Shown here: positions 1 through 11,100 of the stretch, piece by piece | How positions within the stretch are numbered: position 1 is the stretch's first letter | How the letters are laid out: the number at the start of each line of letters is the position of its first letter | NCBI RefSeq assembly: GCF_039555335.1 | Contig: NC_092646.1 | Coordinates: 34,563,380-34,627,379 of the forward strand | Direction: 5' to 3' | Length of the DNA stretch: 64,000 bases | Origin: Amphiura filiformis | Taxonomy: Eukaryota > Echinodermata > Ophiuroidea > Amphilepidida > Amphiuridae | Position numbers and translations under genes: made by a program | Notes under the pieces: generated by a model | Databases searched by the model: none | What the model was told of the DNA's origin: nothing | Seen by the model: only the letters and a program-made list of their open reading frames with translations

Positions 1-180
1 ATAGTATTTGGCTAATTTAAATTCAAAATATATGTACATAGCTCCCTCAATATGCACACAAATGTACTATTCATATAATCAACATTACCACAAAAAGCAG
101 AGAAAGATGAATAATGTGATATAGATACGAAAATCTATGTTAAAAATTGCTAAAAAATAATCGTATATGTGTACATACAT

Positions 181-443
181 TATACTTTGATCAGCTCGTA
201 ATCGGCGGGCCTTACAACACCGCGGATTAGTATCAAAATATTTTATTTTGAGAATTTTCTTATGACATCTTGCCAGAAGCATCATGAATTATTAATTCAA
301 GTCCTATACTGTCTACTTTCTTTAACACAAAAAATAATGATGACCAGACAGGTCAACTAATAGCACTCTTAACATGGGTCTACTTTTCGGCGTAGTGGTA
401 AAAGCCTAACATTTCCCGCCTATTACGAGCTGATCAAACTATA
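181..443. mobile_element. TA-flanked MITE, about 30-bp inverted ends
   Basis: The left end (181-209, tatactttgatcagctcgta...) reappears inverted at 415-443 with about two mismatches. The ends start with TA, as expected for a Tc1/mariner-type non-autonomous element. No coding sequence lies inside. The superfamily is inferred from the TA only. Confidence 0.6.
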
Positions 444-2760
444 GTTTGATATTATATGTTGGTATTATTTAGGTCTAGAATTGAACATCATAATAATGTT
501 AATGGGAGAGTGGCTTACCGTTTACATGGCCCACTTCTTTTCTAACCTCGTAAGGGCTTACCTGTTCATCCAAGATAGGAAGCTAAAACTTCATTTTAAT
601 TTCTATTTCTCCTTAATGCCATATTATAACATTTCTTAATGGCATATTATAACATTTTCCTGCTAGGGCGAAGCATATAGGCCGCCTTCTTCTTCATAAT
701 TTCCATAAGAAATATAATTGTATTTTTTTTGTCCTCTTTTAATTTGGGCCCAAACAGGCGAGGCAATACAAACAAAATCGCTATTTGATAGTAGCGCATA
801 CATCGATTTTTTTTATATGTCACGACTGCCCGCACGCCATGTATGTACTGTGTTATGTACATCGTATACGCGTTCGACTGATATTTCCATCGTAATAATA
901 AAACGACGGGTCCTGCGGTTTATTCAAAATCTCGAAAATCGACAAAACTACAGCACATAGAGGGTATGTTAGTTTACTATAAAAAACAGAATTTTGAAAA
1001 ATATTGAGGGCGTCCTCATCAGCAAATGTTATAATTCGACGCTAACTGTACCTTCCAACCAATTATCTACCTTGCTTTGAATTGATAATTATCTGCTACG
1101 TAGCCAAAGCCCTTTTCCTTTTACATTTCCCTTGGATAATTTCTGTGCAGCACATTAAATAAAACTTATACACTTATTGTTGAGTAAAATGGGAACAGAG
1201 CAACAACATGAGTGAAATTATTTTTTTTCCTCAGCTTGAGTACAATTTAAACAACATTGCGTTCTAGTTGCTCATTTTCTTGGTCTATTCCCTTCTAATT
1301 TTGTATTTGCAAGAATGTAGACATGATAGAGAGGCTCAATAAAATTGGTTTCATCAGACAATGACCGTAACATCTGTACCCGTAAGACAAGAGAAATAAA
1401 CTCCTCAACATAAGCCCGATAAGTTTGGAAAATTGTGGTTGGTACTCTTGATGCTTAGTATGCCTATATAAAATTGCAATACACGAGGCACGTACCTTCC
1501 TGGTTGAAAACACAAACAAACTTATATCAAACACCCAATAGGGCCCTTTTCTTGACTATAATGTAATGCATGTTTTATATAGATTGTTCCTTTCCTAGTG
1601 TCATGTGTTAAAACACATGATATCGTTTAACTACTGAAACAAAGGAAGGTATTAATTGGTCACTTTAGTGTTTGAAGTTGGTCTTTTTAAGTATGATTTG
1701 ACAGGTTTCACGTTTTGGGAAAAAAATTCACGTTTTTCCGTTTGGAAAGTTTACCCATCCCGAGCTCATAGCTATTGCGGAGCCTTTAGCACTCTTGTTT
1801 GAACTATTATACTATATACATAAGGTGTTTAGTCTGTAATGATTGAAAAAGGAGAGAGACAGAATTGACTATTCAATTGAATTTTCAAGCACTTGCTCCA
1901 CATTCGCTGTTTTTGCAAAGAGTAAAATTTCCGATTTGTTTTGTTTTTGCATGCAATACAAGAGGCGTTTTATTTTGGATATACGAATATAATATCCGTA
2001 TATTTGTTTAAGGCACCAGTGTCTCCTCGTATGGCATGAAATAAACTGAGCTCCCTTCTCCGATTTAGTAATTTCACACTGATGTGCAATTTCAATCTTC
2101 GTAAAAAAATATGTGAATAATATTTGTCAAAAATTGAAGATTTATTTTGATCCAAAACATAAATCGCTTAATTATGATTGTTTACTTAGATGAATATTAT
2201 ATTTCATGTTGACTGTTCTAAATACTTACTTCTTATTTTATAGGGGCTGGTTCTCTCGCACCTTGATTATGGAAACTCTTTGTTGCTGGGCGCACGCGAA
2301 TGTGACCTAAAGCGATCATTGATCATTTCATAGCGAAGTTTCATTTCATAATGTAGAAGAATTCAAATATCACAGATATACTTTTGTAGGGCCTGTGGTT
2401 CTTGAGTTATGTTGTAAAGAGGGCTGAAACGACAATAATTTTGTAAAACGTACATAACTCAAGCAAGTTTTCCAAGTATATGATTTGTAGACTGAACTTG
2501 TGCAAAACATCAAAGTGCTATTTTTCAATAAATATGTTGATTTAGATAATGAAAATCGATTTTTTCTTGCTGCTTCGTCCAACAATACATCGTGTACCCT
2601 TAAACGAATTGCATTGGTTGCTCGTAAAAGAGCGTAATCAGTAGAAGATTATGTTTTATGTTTAGAGATGTTTCAATGACCTGGGAGATGGGTTTTCTAT
2701 GCTGTATTGTCTTTATCTACATGTTTTTCTTTGCAAAGCTCTGTGTTCACTGTAACGATA
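444..2760. other. No gene seen; short direct repeat only
   Basis: AT-rich DNA without convincing exons on either strand. The only structure I see is a 23-bp direct repeat (612-634 and 635-657, differing at one base) and a small palindrome near 1604-1623 (catgtgttaaaacacatg). Confidence 0.5.
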
Positions 2761-2764
2761 TACC

Positions 2765-2930
2765 CATCAAAAGTGATCCCGCCAGGGAATTGAACCCAGT
2801 TCACCCAAACTCACTTTTCCTATTTCCTCCTTCAAAGATTGCATCATAGTTTGCTTATTCCCGTCGGAAAAAGCCACTATTTTTCATGTTCCTTTACAGT
2901 TCCTTTGCATCATATTCATGCTTGTCAAGC
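2765..2930 (+). mobile_element. Degenerate SINE copy, same family as 3012-3195
   Basis: The stretch cacttttcctatttcctcct, then attgcatcatagtt, then a cggaaaaagccact block occurs here and again at 3088-3180. The tRNA-like head of this copy is badly decayed (gaattgaacccagttc remains of the B box). It lies about 250 bp upstream of the better copy in the same orientation. Confidence 0.6.
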
Positions 2931-3011
2931 CGGAGCCACATTGGGATGACTTGCACGAAGGAGATAGAGTTAAGTCACCGCTTATTGGTTGAATCCCCGG
3001 TCTGCCTAATC

Positions 3012-3195
3012 ATGAAGTTCCCGTGGCCAAGTGGTTAATGCGCTGGTCTCGTAAACCAGAGGTCCTGGGTTCGATTCCCGGGAGGGATCACTTTTCCTAT
3101 TTCCTCCTTTAATCATTGCTCGACGGCGAAACTGACAAAATTGCATCATAGTTCCCATCGAAAAAAAGCCACTGTTTTTCACGCACGTTAAATGT
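3012..3195 (+). mobile_element. SINE with a tRNA-Thr(CGT)-like head
   Basis: Bases 3018-3090 fold as a tRNA: a perfect 5-bp anticodon stem (ctggt/accag) holds the 7-base loop ctcgtaa, giving anticodon CGT. The T arm ctgggttcgattcccgg is intact, with a B box. The acceptor stem pairs poorly at its inner two positions, and the head runs on into a non-tRNA body shared with 2765-2930. That makes it a tRNA-derived SINE rather than a working tRNA-Thr gene. Confidence 0.7.
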
Positions 3196-3339
3196 TTATA
3201 CTAAGGCAACTTTTAATATTCTATTGTCATAACTTTGATAACTGTTTTTCTCTCGAATATTTATAAATATTTGAAATTTGGGCACATGTCAGGCTTTTTT
3301 ATGATTTTTTATTTAATTAAGCATTTTTTGACCATTTTG

Positions 3340-3486
3340 ATCTAGTTTTTGAAAATTAATATTAAAAAAAATGGCCCAAGGTTATGTTTAACAAAAACAG
3401 TTTTTTGGGGATTTGGGGCCAAAAATGAGCATTTTGGCCCTAAGTTGACCTCACTAATGAATTTATCAAGTCTTTGCCATTCTAAA
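3340..3486. repeat. Dispersed repeat, split by a Tc1-like insertion
   Basis: This stretch and its continuation at 4321-4400 match the reverse complement of 24,822-25,420. Shared landmarks are the tail ccataattccagggttaag, the phrase ttagaccaacaattt and the block atgaatttatcaagtctttg. The copy near 25 kb lacks the insertion at 3487-4320, so it preserves the empty site. Inside this copy a few hundred bases are missing relative to the other. Confidence 0.75.
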
Positions 3487-4320
3487 TATAAACTCCTCAA
3501 CGAAAGTTTGGAAAGTTTTTTCAAGCATCTGTTTCTCCAATTATTTGTGACATATTCATATCGTGTTGCATATCACTGGATAGCTACAATACTCCCCTTT
3601 ACAATGACACACCATTGGAAACAACAACATTTTTCACGGCTGAGTACACGCCTTGTGAATGTAGTGGGGTCTCAAAATGAATGTGCCAAATTGACCATTA
3701 TTCTGTGCTCAAACAAAGCTAGCCACTAACCTCAATAGCGGGTGGAAAAACCACAGGCAGCCACAATAGTCAGGCACCTTCTCCTTATGCTGCTCACCGA
3801 CCTGGTTACACGTTACTGTGGGATGGAATTCCATTCTTCCACAATGATTCGTCGCAGGTCATTCAATGTGGTTGCCTATGGGCTTCTTTGGCACGCACAG
3901 CACGATCAAGCTGGTCCCACAAGTGTTCAATCGGGTTGATGTCTGGCCCCCGGGTCTGGCCTGATGGCAGGCCATTTTGACTCTACTCCCATATTCTGTA
4001 GGTAGTCGTTGACTACCGTGGCTATGTGGGCGAGCGGTGTCATCTTGGAGGATTGCATTAGGTCCCAGATTGTAAAGTTATGGGATTGCAGCTTGCTGCA
4101 CAGAATAATGGTCAATTTGGCAAATTCATTTTGAGACCCCACTACAATCACAAGGCATGTACTCAGCCGTGAAAAATGTTATTGTTTCAAATGGGGTGTC
4201 ATTGTAAAGGGAGTATTGTAGCTATCCAGTGATATGCAACACGATATGAATATGTCACAAATAATTGGAGATACAGATGCTTGAAAAAACTTTCCAAACT
4301 TTTGTTGAGGAGTTTATATA
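3487..4320 (-). mobile_element. Tc1-like transposon remnant with about 240-bp inverted ends
   Basis: The left end (tataaactcctcaacgaaag) and its neighbours to about 3710 recur inverted at about 4105-4320. Between them, minus-strand fragments look like the C-terminal part of a Tc1/DD34E transposase: a decayed ATVVNDYLQNMGVES then WPA, then (near 3950, frame-shifted) NPIEHLWDQLDRAVRAK, and a terminal segment ending STRY. The N-terminal two thirds of the transposase are absent and the frame is broken, so the copy is dead. It sits in a repeat whose empty counterpart is at about 25.2 kb. Confidence 0.8.
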
Positions 4321-4425
4321 CTTTTATATACTTTAGACCAACAATTTCCATAATTCCAGGGTTAAGACCAACCTTAAGATCTAAGACTACGCCCTTGACA
4401 TAGGTTTAAGCATCATGTCACAACG

Positions 4426-4740
4426 GTATTTTCTACGGCCTGGGACTCATAATCCGAGAGCTTGCTCGACGTGCGTGGGTTCGATTCCCCGTCCCACCAC
4501 CGTGTTGCGCCCTTGGGCAAGGCGCTTTGCCTCGCTTGCCTCACCCCACCCAGGTGCAATGGGAAGCTGTTAGGGGTAGTCACAGTCGTTGTACTGATGG
4601 ACCCTGCGCCACTGACTTGTAGGCTGCAAACGTGGTTCCGACATATTCTAATGACGGCGGAATAAATGTAAAGCGCTTTGGGGCTGTTTACGGCATAAAG
4701 CGCTATATAAATATCTACATTTATTTATTTATTTATTTAA
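4426..4740 (+). mobile_element. tRNA-related SINE with (TTTA)n tail
   Basis: A tRNA-like 5' part (ggactcataatccgag loop, B box gggttcgattcc) is followed by a body ending in taaagcgctttggggctg and aaagcgctatataaatatc, then a (TTTA)n tail at 4719-4738. The loop contains CAT as in tRNA-Met, though the source tRNA is uncertain. The aagcgctatataaat-type 3' end is common in SINEs of marine invertebrates (family knowledge). Confidence 0.75.
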
Positions 4741-6502
4741 AGAGGGCGCTTTTCACTTGCACAGTCTTTTTTGAGACAGGCTGTATGTTACCCTTTAAGA
4801 TCTTTAGGATACCAATGTTATCCTTTGAATAGAAAAAATAAAATCATTTGTCTTGCCTGAAAAATCAATCCAAGGTACATCCTCATTATTGTAGCCAGTT
4901 TTGAGACGCTTTTCAGACACAAACTCGCGTCTTTGAGCAAAACATGTCCAAATGCTGACATTCAAGTCACGTCCGAAATGTAGCACGTGTCAATTGAATG
5001 AGGTTACGAGACGCGATTTGGTTTTGCTCCTTATGGTTAGACATTCGCTGAGAGACATGTCTCGATTGAGCATTATAAGATGTAACTCCTGATTTGAGCC
5101 AAACTATGTTTCATAATGAAAAACTTTCGTGCATCTGCCTAATTACTAATACACTGCAATTTAGCTGTTAATTTCCCACCGGCTGTTCTGTCTTTGGTCA
5201 GTGTGTGTTTACGGAGCAAAACCACGCTCGGGATATGAAAGTTAAAAGCCTATTTGACAACAAAAACCTTACTTCTAAAATTTTTGTGACTACTAAAAAC
5301 CCCGCGTCGGGTTTTCAATGGGAAAGTACGTCGTAGCTAAAATTCATGGGGGGGCGTCCGTTTAACGTACACAGCCAATTAGCCTGTCGCACTTTATTTT
5401 TTCCACGGACGGAACATGACTATTCACGCTTTCAGGTTCCGTAGATGTAAAACTTGTTTGGTTAGTTGAGAAGAAATGTCCGCATTTTTTAATCCAAAAT
5501 AATAATACATATAACCAAAACTCATTTATCGATGTGCAAGGGAATTCCAAACAATTGAAATCGATCTTCATGCTACCACGTTTCTGCTCATATTGTGGCA
5601 AAACGTTTACATAAGGATTTTGTAACAAGTTATATTGTTGAAAACACATCTATTTGCAAAACACCATGTTCCTGAAAGGGAAAGCTTGCCAAAGCACATT
5701 AATATTTTTACAGGCAGAGTGTGATATTGGATTTACAGAAACAAAGCAATAAAAAAAATTGATACGAATACCACCAAATCTGATTAATTCATGCATCAAA
5801 AGATCATCTAAAAAACTGTGTCGGTTAAAGTGCTTTGAATTTTTACGGGAACACATTATTGTATTTTAATTACATTACCAGGGTACGATGGACTAGTCAT
5901 CGGTACCAAACTGGGAATTGTTAGTGTTATAGGACCAACTTTGACGTGGTGCCTTACATAACCACATAAGCTGACAAAAACCCAAGATGGGTTCAATTTC
6001 TGGAAAATTTGTCCAAATCACATGGGTGTTTTATTTCATTATAGGAAATTCCCCCAGGAGGGCAAAGAAATAACATTTATATGAGGACGACGTCATTTTT
6101 TCCTGTAATTACGCACTCTTTGACCAAAGATTGAAATTAAAGAGCATATTTATTACTTTATTTAATTCAAAAATAACTCCACATACACTAGCTCATATTG
6201 CATCTTCTTTATTAAAATTTGTATTTCCCTCTAAAGAAATATATTTAGGGAACTAAGTACAAAACAATAAACAAATTTACAAAGTACCAAGAAAGGTTAA
6301 AAGTATGTGATTATTGTTACCTACTGTACAACGTTTTCTTATTGTTATTTAATTTGTGATTATTGTTGTTAATTAATTTGTGCTTATTCACACTACATGA
6401 TGTTGATTCTTTTGAGTTCATTTATTGATGTTTTGGATGATATAAATTTTGTGTCTGAACTTCTGCTTTTCCAAGTGTTACAAATCATGTAGGCAGTGCC
6501 AA
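4741..6502. other. No gene or clear repeat seen
   Basis: Both strands were read for exon-like segments and none convinced me. The short open frames here show no recognisable motif and no splice context. Confidence 0.45.
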
Positions 6503-6725
6503 TACCGTAAAACCTCGTCTACAAGCATATAGAGTACTTCTGATGAAAGCTAACTTATTCCAGGCGCCATTATGGAATTTGAGCAAATAAATTACAGATA
6601 CAAACATATACAAACAAGTATTATTGTAAGACCAATCTATTGTCTTAGTATATTTACGCTTGTTTCGTATTAATTAAGCTTTCATCAAAAACACTATATA
6701 TGCTTGTAGACGAGGTTTTACGGTA
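6503..6725. mobile_element. TA-flanked MITE, inverted ends ccgtaaaacctcgtctac
   Basis: Near-perfect 26-bp inverted ends (TA-ccgtaaaacctcgtctac... and its reverse complement ending at 6725) enclose about 170 bp without coding content. The outer TA repeats fit a Tc1/mariner-type target duplication. The terminal ccgtaaaa..ctcg is also shared by the element at 18,013-18,281. Confidence 0.75.
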
Positions 6726-7703
6726 TATCAACTACTTTGAATACACTGAAACAGGTCAACTCTATAAGCGGCTTTGTACACACAAGGATTAACTATTAAG
6801 GTTAAACACAGGCAGTTAAACATTTTGTGCTCCATGTACAGCCCATGCAGATAGCATTTTTGTGCTCCAAGCTGTCGTCTGTGTCAAACAAATGAAAGAA
6901 CATTCCATCCAAAGCAATATCGCCTTTAATTTTTGTATCTGTACACCTTCAAAACATTTGTCACATTTCTTGGCTCAGCGAAATGGCTTGTCAAATTCCT
7001 GATGTATGTAGAACTAGCATCTTTATTAACTGAATATGAACACTGATGGCGCTATTTATTATAAACCTGAAATTGAAATTGAAAATATTCAAAAATAGCG
7101 CCCTCAATTTTCGCAAACAGTTTAAGGAAGACAAATTACCACAAAAAAGCAGAAACATGTGCAAAATTGTATAAAGAAAAGAAAATCAATGTTAAAAATA
7201 CCTAAACAAATATTTGCGCATATTAGTGTGAAAGCATTTTGGTATTGTCCAAATCTAGAATTGCAAATTACATTTTGTTAGAAAAATTGATAAATAAAAC
7301 TAAACAACTATTAAACAATAAACCGTAATAAATGATACCACAAAGCATTATTATGCTATACTAAAATCTTAATGGTTATATTTTTAATGGAATTACAGCT
7401 TTTAGATATTGAATTAGCATGTTTTTCATTTTTTTCCCAAAAACCCTGAGTATATTTCATTTTATTCTAAAGAATATCTTACATAATTTAATAAAAAAGT
7501 ACTAAAATTTATAAAGTTTTGGCAATGATTGAAAGTACAATAATTGATTGAGATTGTTGTTACATTGTCATACCGGGTACTGTTAGAAGCTATACTTGGG
7601 GGTTATTCTTCTCCAATATTCCTACAGCTCTGGGTTCAAATTACTTTGTCAGCAGGATACTAGTAATTATAGGGCAATAGGTATAAAGGAGAAAATTGTC
7701 TAT
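6726..7703. other. AT-rich 3' flank of the CLCA gene
   Basis: No exon or clear repeat. An imperfect inverted pair (tggcgctatttatt near 7046, aatagcgccctc near 7094) is the only structure noted. Part could be 3' UTR if a later poly(A) site than 7704-7709 is used. Confidence 0.4.
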
Positions 7704-7709
7704 TTTATT
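7704..7709 (-). promoter_or_regulatory. Candidate poly(A) signal AATAAA of the CLCA gene
   Basis: Plus-strand tttatt reads AATAAA on the gene strand, 18 bases past the stop codon. This would give an unusually short 3' UTR, so another signal further downstream may be used instead. Confidence 0.4.
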
Positions 7710-7726
7710 ACATTTGATCTAGGTTT

Positions 7727-8175
7727 TCAGACACTTTTTGGTGTTTTCTTATTTTTCTTATCTTTCGATTTTTTATCTTTCTTTTTCGTTGTGCAGCAGC
7801 AAGCCACAATAATAACGATTACTATAATAATAGCAACTACTGCACCAACAACAATACCAATAATAGCCCCAAGTGATAGACCCGGTTCAGTTGGAGGCCC
7901 ACCTGTCGGGGGGATATACTCCCGAATCGTTGCAAGTACCACGTTGGATACTTCAGAAGACCAAGCAGCATCGTCCCATGATTGGATAGCGAAAGCATAA
8001 GAAACCGTCTCCGCTGTCACATTGACCCGGATGACGAACTGTTCAGTGTTGCCGAATTCCTGTGGATTGTTGAGGTCACCCGTTACAATATCTTCTGGTG
8101 CCAGTCGGGTAGCGTCAGTGAAATTATCGGCAAGTTCGGCAATTGTGTCGGCAATCCTTATATCGTAAAATGATG
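7727..8175 (-). CDS. CLCA exon 15: end of FN3-like domain, transmembrane helix, tail, stop
   Basis: Residues 839-987. The acceptor is atttaactttatag before catcat; the exon starts in phase 1. It continues SFYDIRIADT from the FN3-like domain, then has a Pro/Gly linker (PPTGGPPTEPG), a 23-residue helix GAIIGIVVGAVVAIII... at 941-963, and a tail of CCC followed by Lys-rich KKKDKKSKDKKNKK. The cysteines next to the membrane are possible palmitoylation sites (inference). NFT and NVT are candidate N-glycosylation sites on the outer side. A C-terminal anchor is known in CLCA2-type proteins, while CLCA1 is secreted. Confidence 0.95.
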
Positions 8176-11100
8176 CTATAAAGTTAAATTAATATAGAGA
8201 CACATGTTAAGACAAATACATTAATGTTATGTCCATTACTTCTACAAACGACTGTAAAATAGATTACGGTTTTGACAGCACACAAGCCCGTTAAGACTTA
8301 AGCTGAATTTATACTATATCGCTGAGCAAAAGCGAGTGGTTTTTAGTCAATGAGGTAAAGTGGGGTTTTTTCGTGTTGAAGAAATCGTGCCACTTTATTG
8401 GTCAAATTCCAATCGGCCGTCGCTCAACTTTACAATCATTTTGCATCTTTTATGTAATATATTTGAGGGGCGTTCGGCACAGTATTTTTGTCGGATCTGA
8501 GAGCACATCAGTCTCAGACACACCAAATTGCATTCTGAATACAAGAAATGTCTTGATGATATCAAATCGGTCAGCCCTCCGTGCCCATCTTGGCTAGCCA
8601 GTTCCCTTGTTTTGTTTGGTGTTTGTTTTTTCTGTGTTTTTTGTTTAAGTTTTCTTTTAATTTTTGCTGTTTTTGATGTTTTGGCATCCCTTTAATGTAT
8701 TGCTATTGCAATATTGGGCTGTGCCAGGCCTATGGGCCGAATAGTATAAATAAATAAAAAAAAAAAATAATAATAATTAATACAACTTGCGATATAATAC
8801 AAATTTTACTAAGTTACGATATTTTATAACACACATTGGCATAAAGATAGCGGGTGACTAGATTGGATTGGCTACCTTATAGATTTTAGCATCTGCATAA
8901 AACTCAATTGTCTTATAACGCCAGTAAACTTTGCCTCCCTCCCATATCACCACAACAGTATGTACTGGTCATAGTAATTTTGATTGTTTAGATTCAAATA
9001 TCCAAACAATTTAAGCAATAATAATAACTTCTAGTAATCATATTGTTTTGGTGGTAGGCCTAACATATACTGTACGATAAAAAACACAACTGAATAATAT
9101 CAAACAGTCGCCACCTTCAATATTTACAAATAACACAAATTCATACCTCCACCGAAGTCAAGGTCATCACCAGGAGCAGACCATGATAAAGACACCGTTT
9201 TCGAATCAAAAGATGTTGCTGTCACTCTTAGATCTATGATCCGTCCGGGTGGTATGTAATCTGTGTCAGGAACGTAACCTGGAGGGACTTCGGGAACATT
9301 GCTAGATCCGCCCGATACATCACGGGTAAACAAGGGCACTGGATCACCGGTGGGTTCCTGGGGTGGGTTCCAGGGAGGTACGATGGTGTCATTACCTGTT
9401 GGAGTTTAAACGGTTAACAGAGACGTGTGAGAACTTTTACATTATGGAAAGGTTTAAAAACGTCTATGCACAGCTTCCACATCGATACACCTGAGCACAC
9501 ATTTTCGTCCAAGAGCTACCAAGCAAGCGTTGAATTGTCCTTTGATTACACTACGCGGTTGCGTGAGCTACTTGCTGGAAAATAGGACTCTGTGATTGGG
9601 TTTTGTTAAAACCTCAAGTGTTCCCTTAATCCAATCAGAATTTTTTTTTTTACCTTTTCTCATTAGGTCAACAGATAACGCAATTCAATGTTTATAGCAA
9701 GGCGAATGTGGTAAATATGTTGGTAGCGACCTATCCCGGCACAATATTTGACCAAAATGTAGGTTTTAAAAGTCAAAAACTCAAGTGTTCCTTACAATAT
9801 TTTTCAAATTTTATGTCATTAAATGAAATAGCACACTTATATTGTCCACATACTAGCCTTACTAGAATGAGCAATGGCCAATTCTCTTTGAATTGCAAAT
9901 CTTGTGCAAAAAGTTTTCGCCTGTGTTGTCATACAGTTGTAACAGGGCAAAGAACAATGGAAATTGCCTTGATTCGCGCGCATACTTCCGGACAATGGCG
10001 TCACATGTCAAGTGGTCGTCTCGACGAAAACATCAGTGTTTCTGATTATAGGCATGATAGGCTATAATAGGCCGAAAATAGCCGTACATAGTGCAGTTAT
10101 ATTGCAAGGCAAACATGATTCGACCTTTGCAATACTTAAACCTGGTTAACAGGAAAATACTCCAGCAAAATCAATCGATAACGTCTAGTCTATCCTCCAT
10201 ATTGAATGGTGGACTGCATTTATGCCCAAATATGGTACTTGCCAATCAATAATCACCCACTTGAAATCCCTTGAATCGATGCACTGACCAAAGTTATCGA
10301 CAGATATGGGATCTGTTTTTGATGTTATCTGTAATTTACATATCAGGGAGGTACGAGCATTTGCAGATGCCCCACATACTCAGTTTTTAGCCTACATGTA
10401 ATGTATACATTATTCTTGATTGACAGCAAGTACAACAAATATCCGTCAAGTGGTTTAGCTTTAATGCCCTTCGGAAGAGAGCGGTCTACAAGTGAGTGAT
10501 AGTCAATAAACGTTGCATTCGATTTACACAGGGAATTTTGCAGGCCATGACGTGCTATACTTACTAAAACACAAAAGTGCGAATATTTCCAAATATTTTA
10601 ATTATAGCTAAAAATTTGGACATGTTACAAAACTATATTTCCTAAAATTTCAGAGAGTACAGCAAATATTGCCCGGTTATTTTTCACACAGTTACGTTAA
10701 CTAGAAAATGCCCTATACCTCTAACATACACTGTTTGTAGAGGTCACACCTCAATGGTGAGAGCACTGTGTATTGTGTATAGGAAAATGAACAGTAACTG
10801 TAGTATGATAAGCGTGAAGTTTAGTACGTAACTAAAGTGAATTTCAATGGCCTTTAATCTTCGACTAATTAAATAAACGAACTCGATCAGGCGGTGTGGG
10901 AAATCACCTACCAATTTTGGGTGGTTTATCACCGTCCTCTGGTGGTAAGTTTGGTATGGCCCTCGACACGGGGCGATCACCCAGTTTAAGGGCGGTTCCG
11001 TTGTTAACTACCGTGATCTTGAAACCATAAAATCCTTCAGTGGTAAATTGCGTAAAATACCTGGAGTATATGCCGTCGTGTTTTGTTATGTCGGCTCCTG

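Noticed and set aside
3018-3090. Functional tRNA-Thr(CGT) gene
   Set aside because: The inner acceptor pairs fail, and the sequence runs on into a SINE body present a second time nearby.
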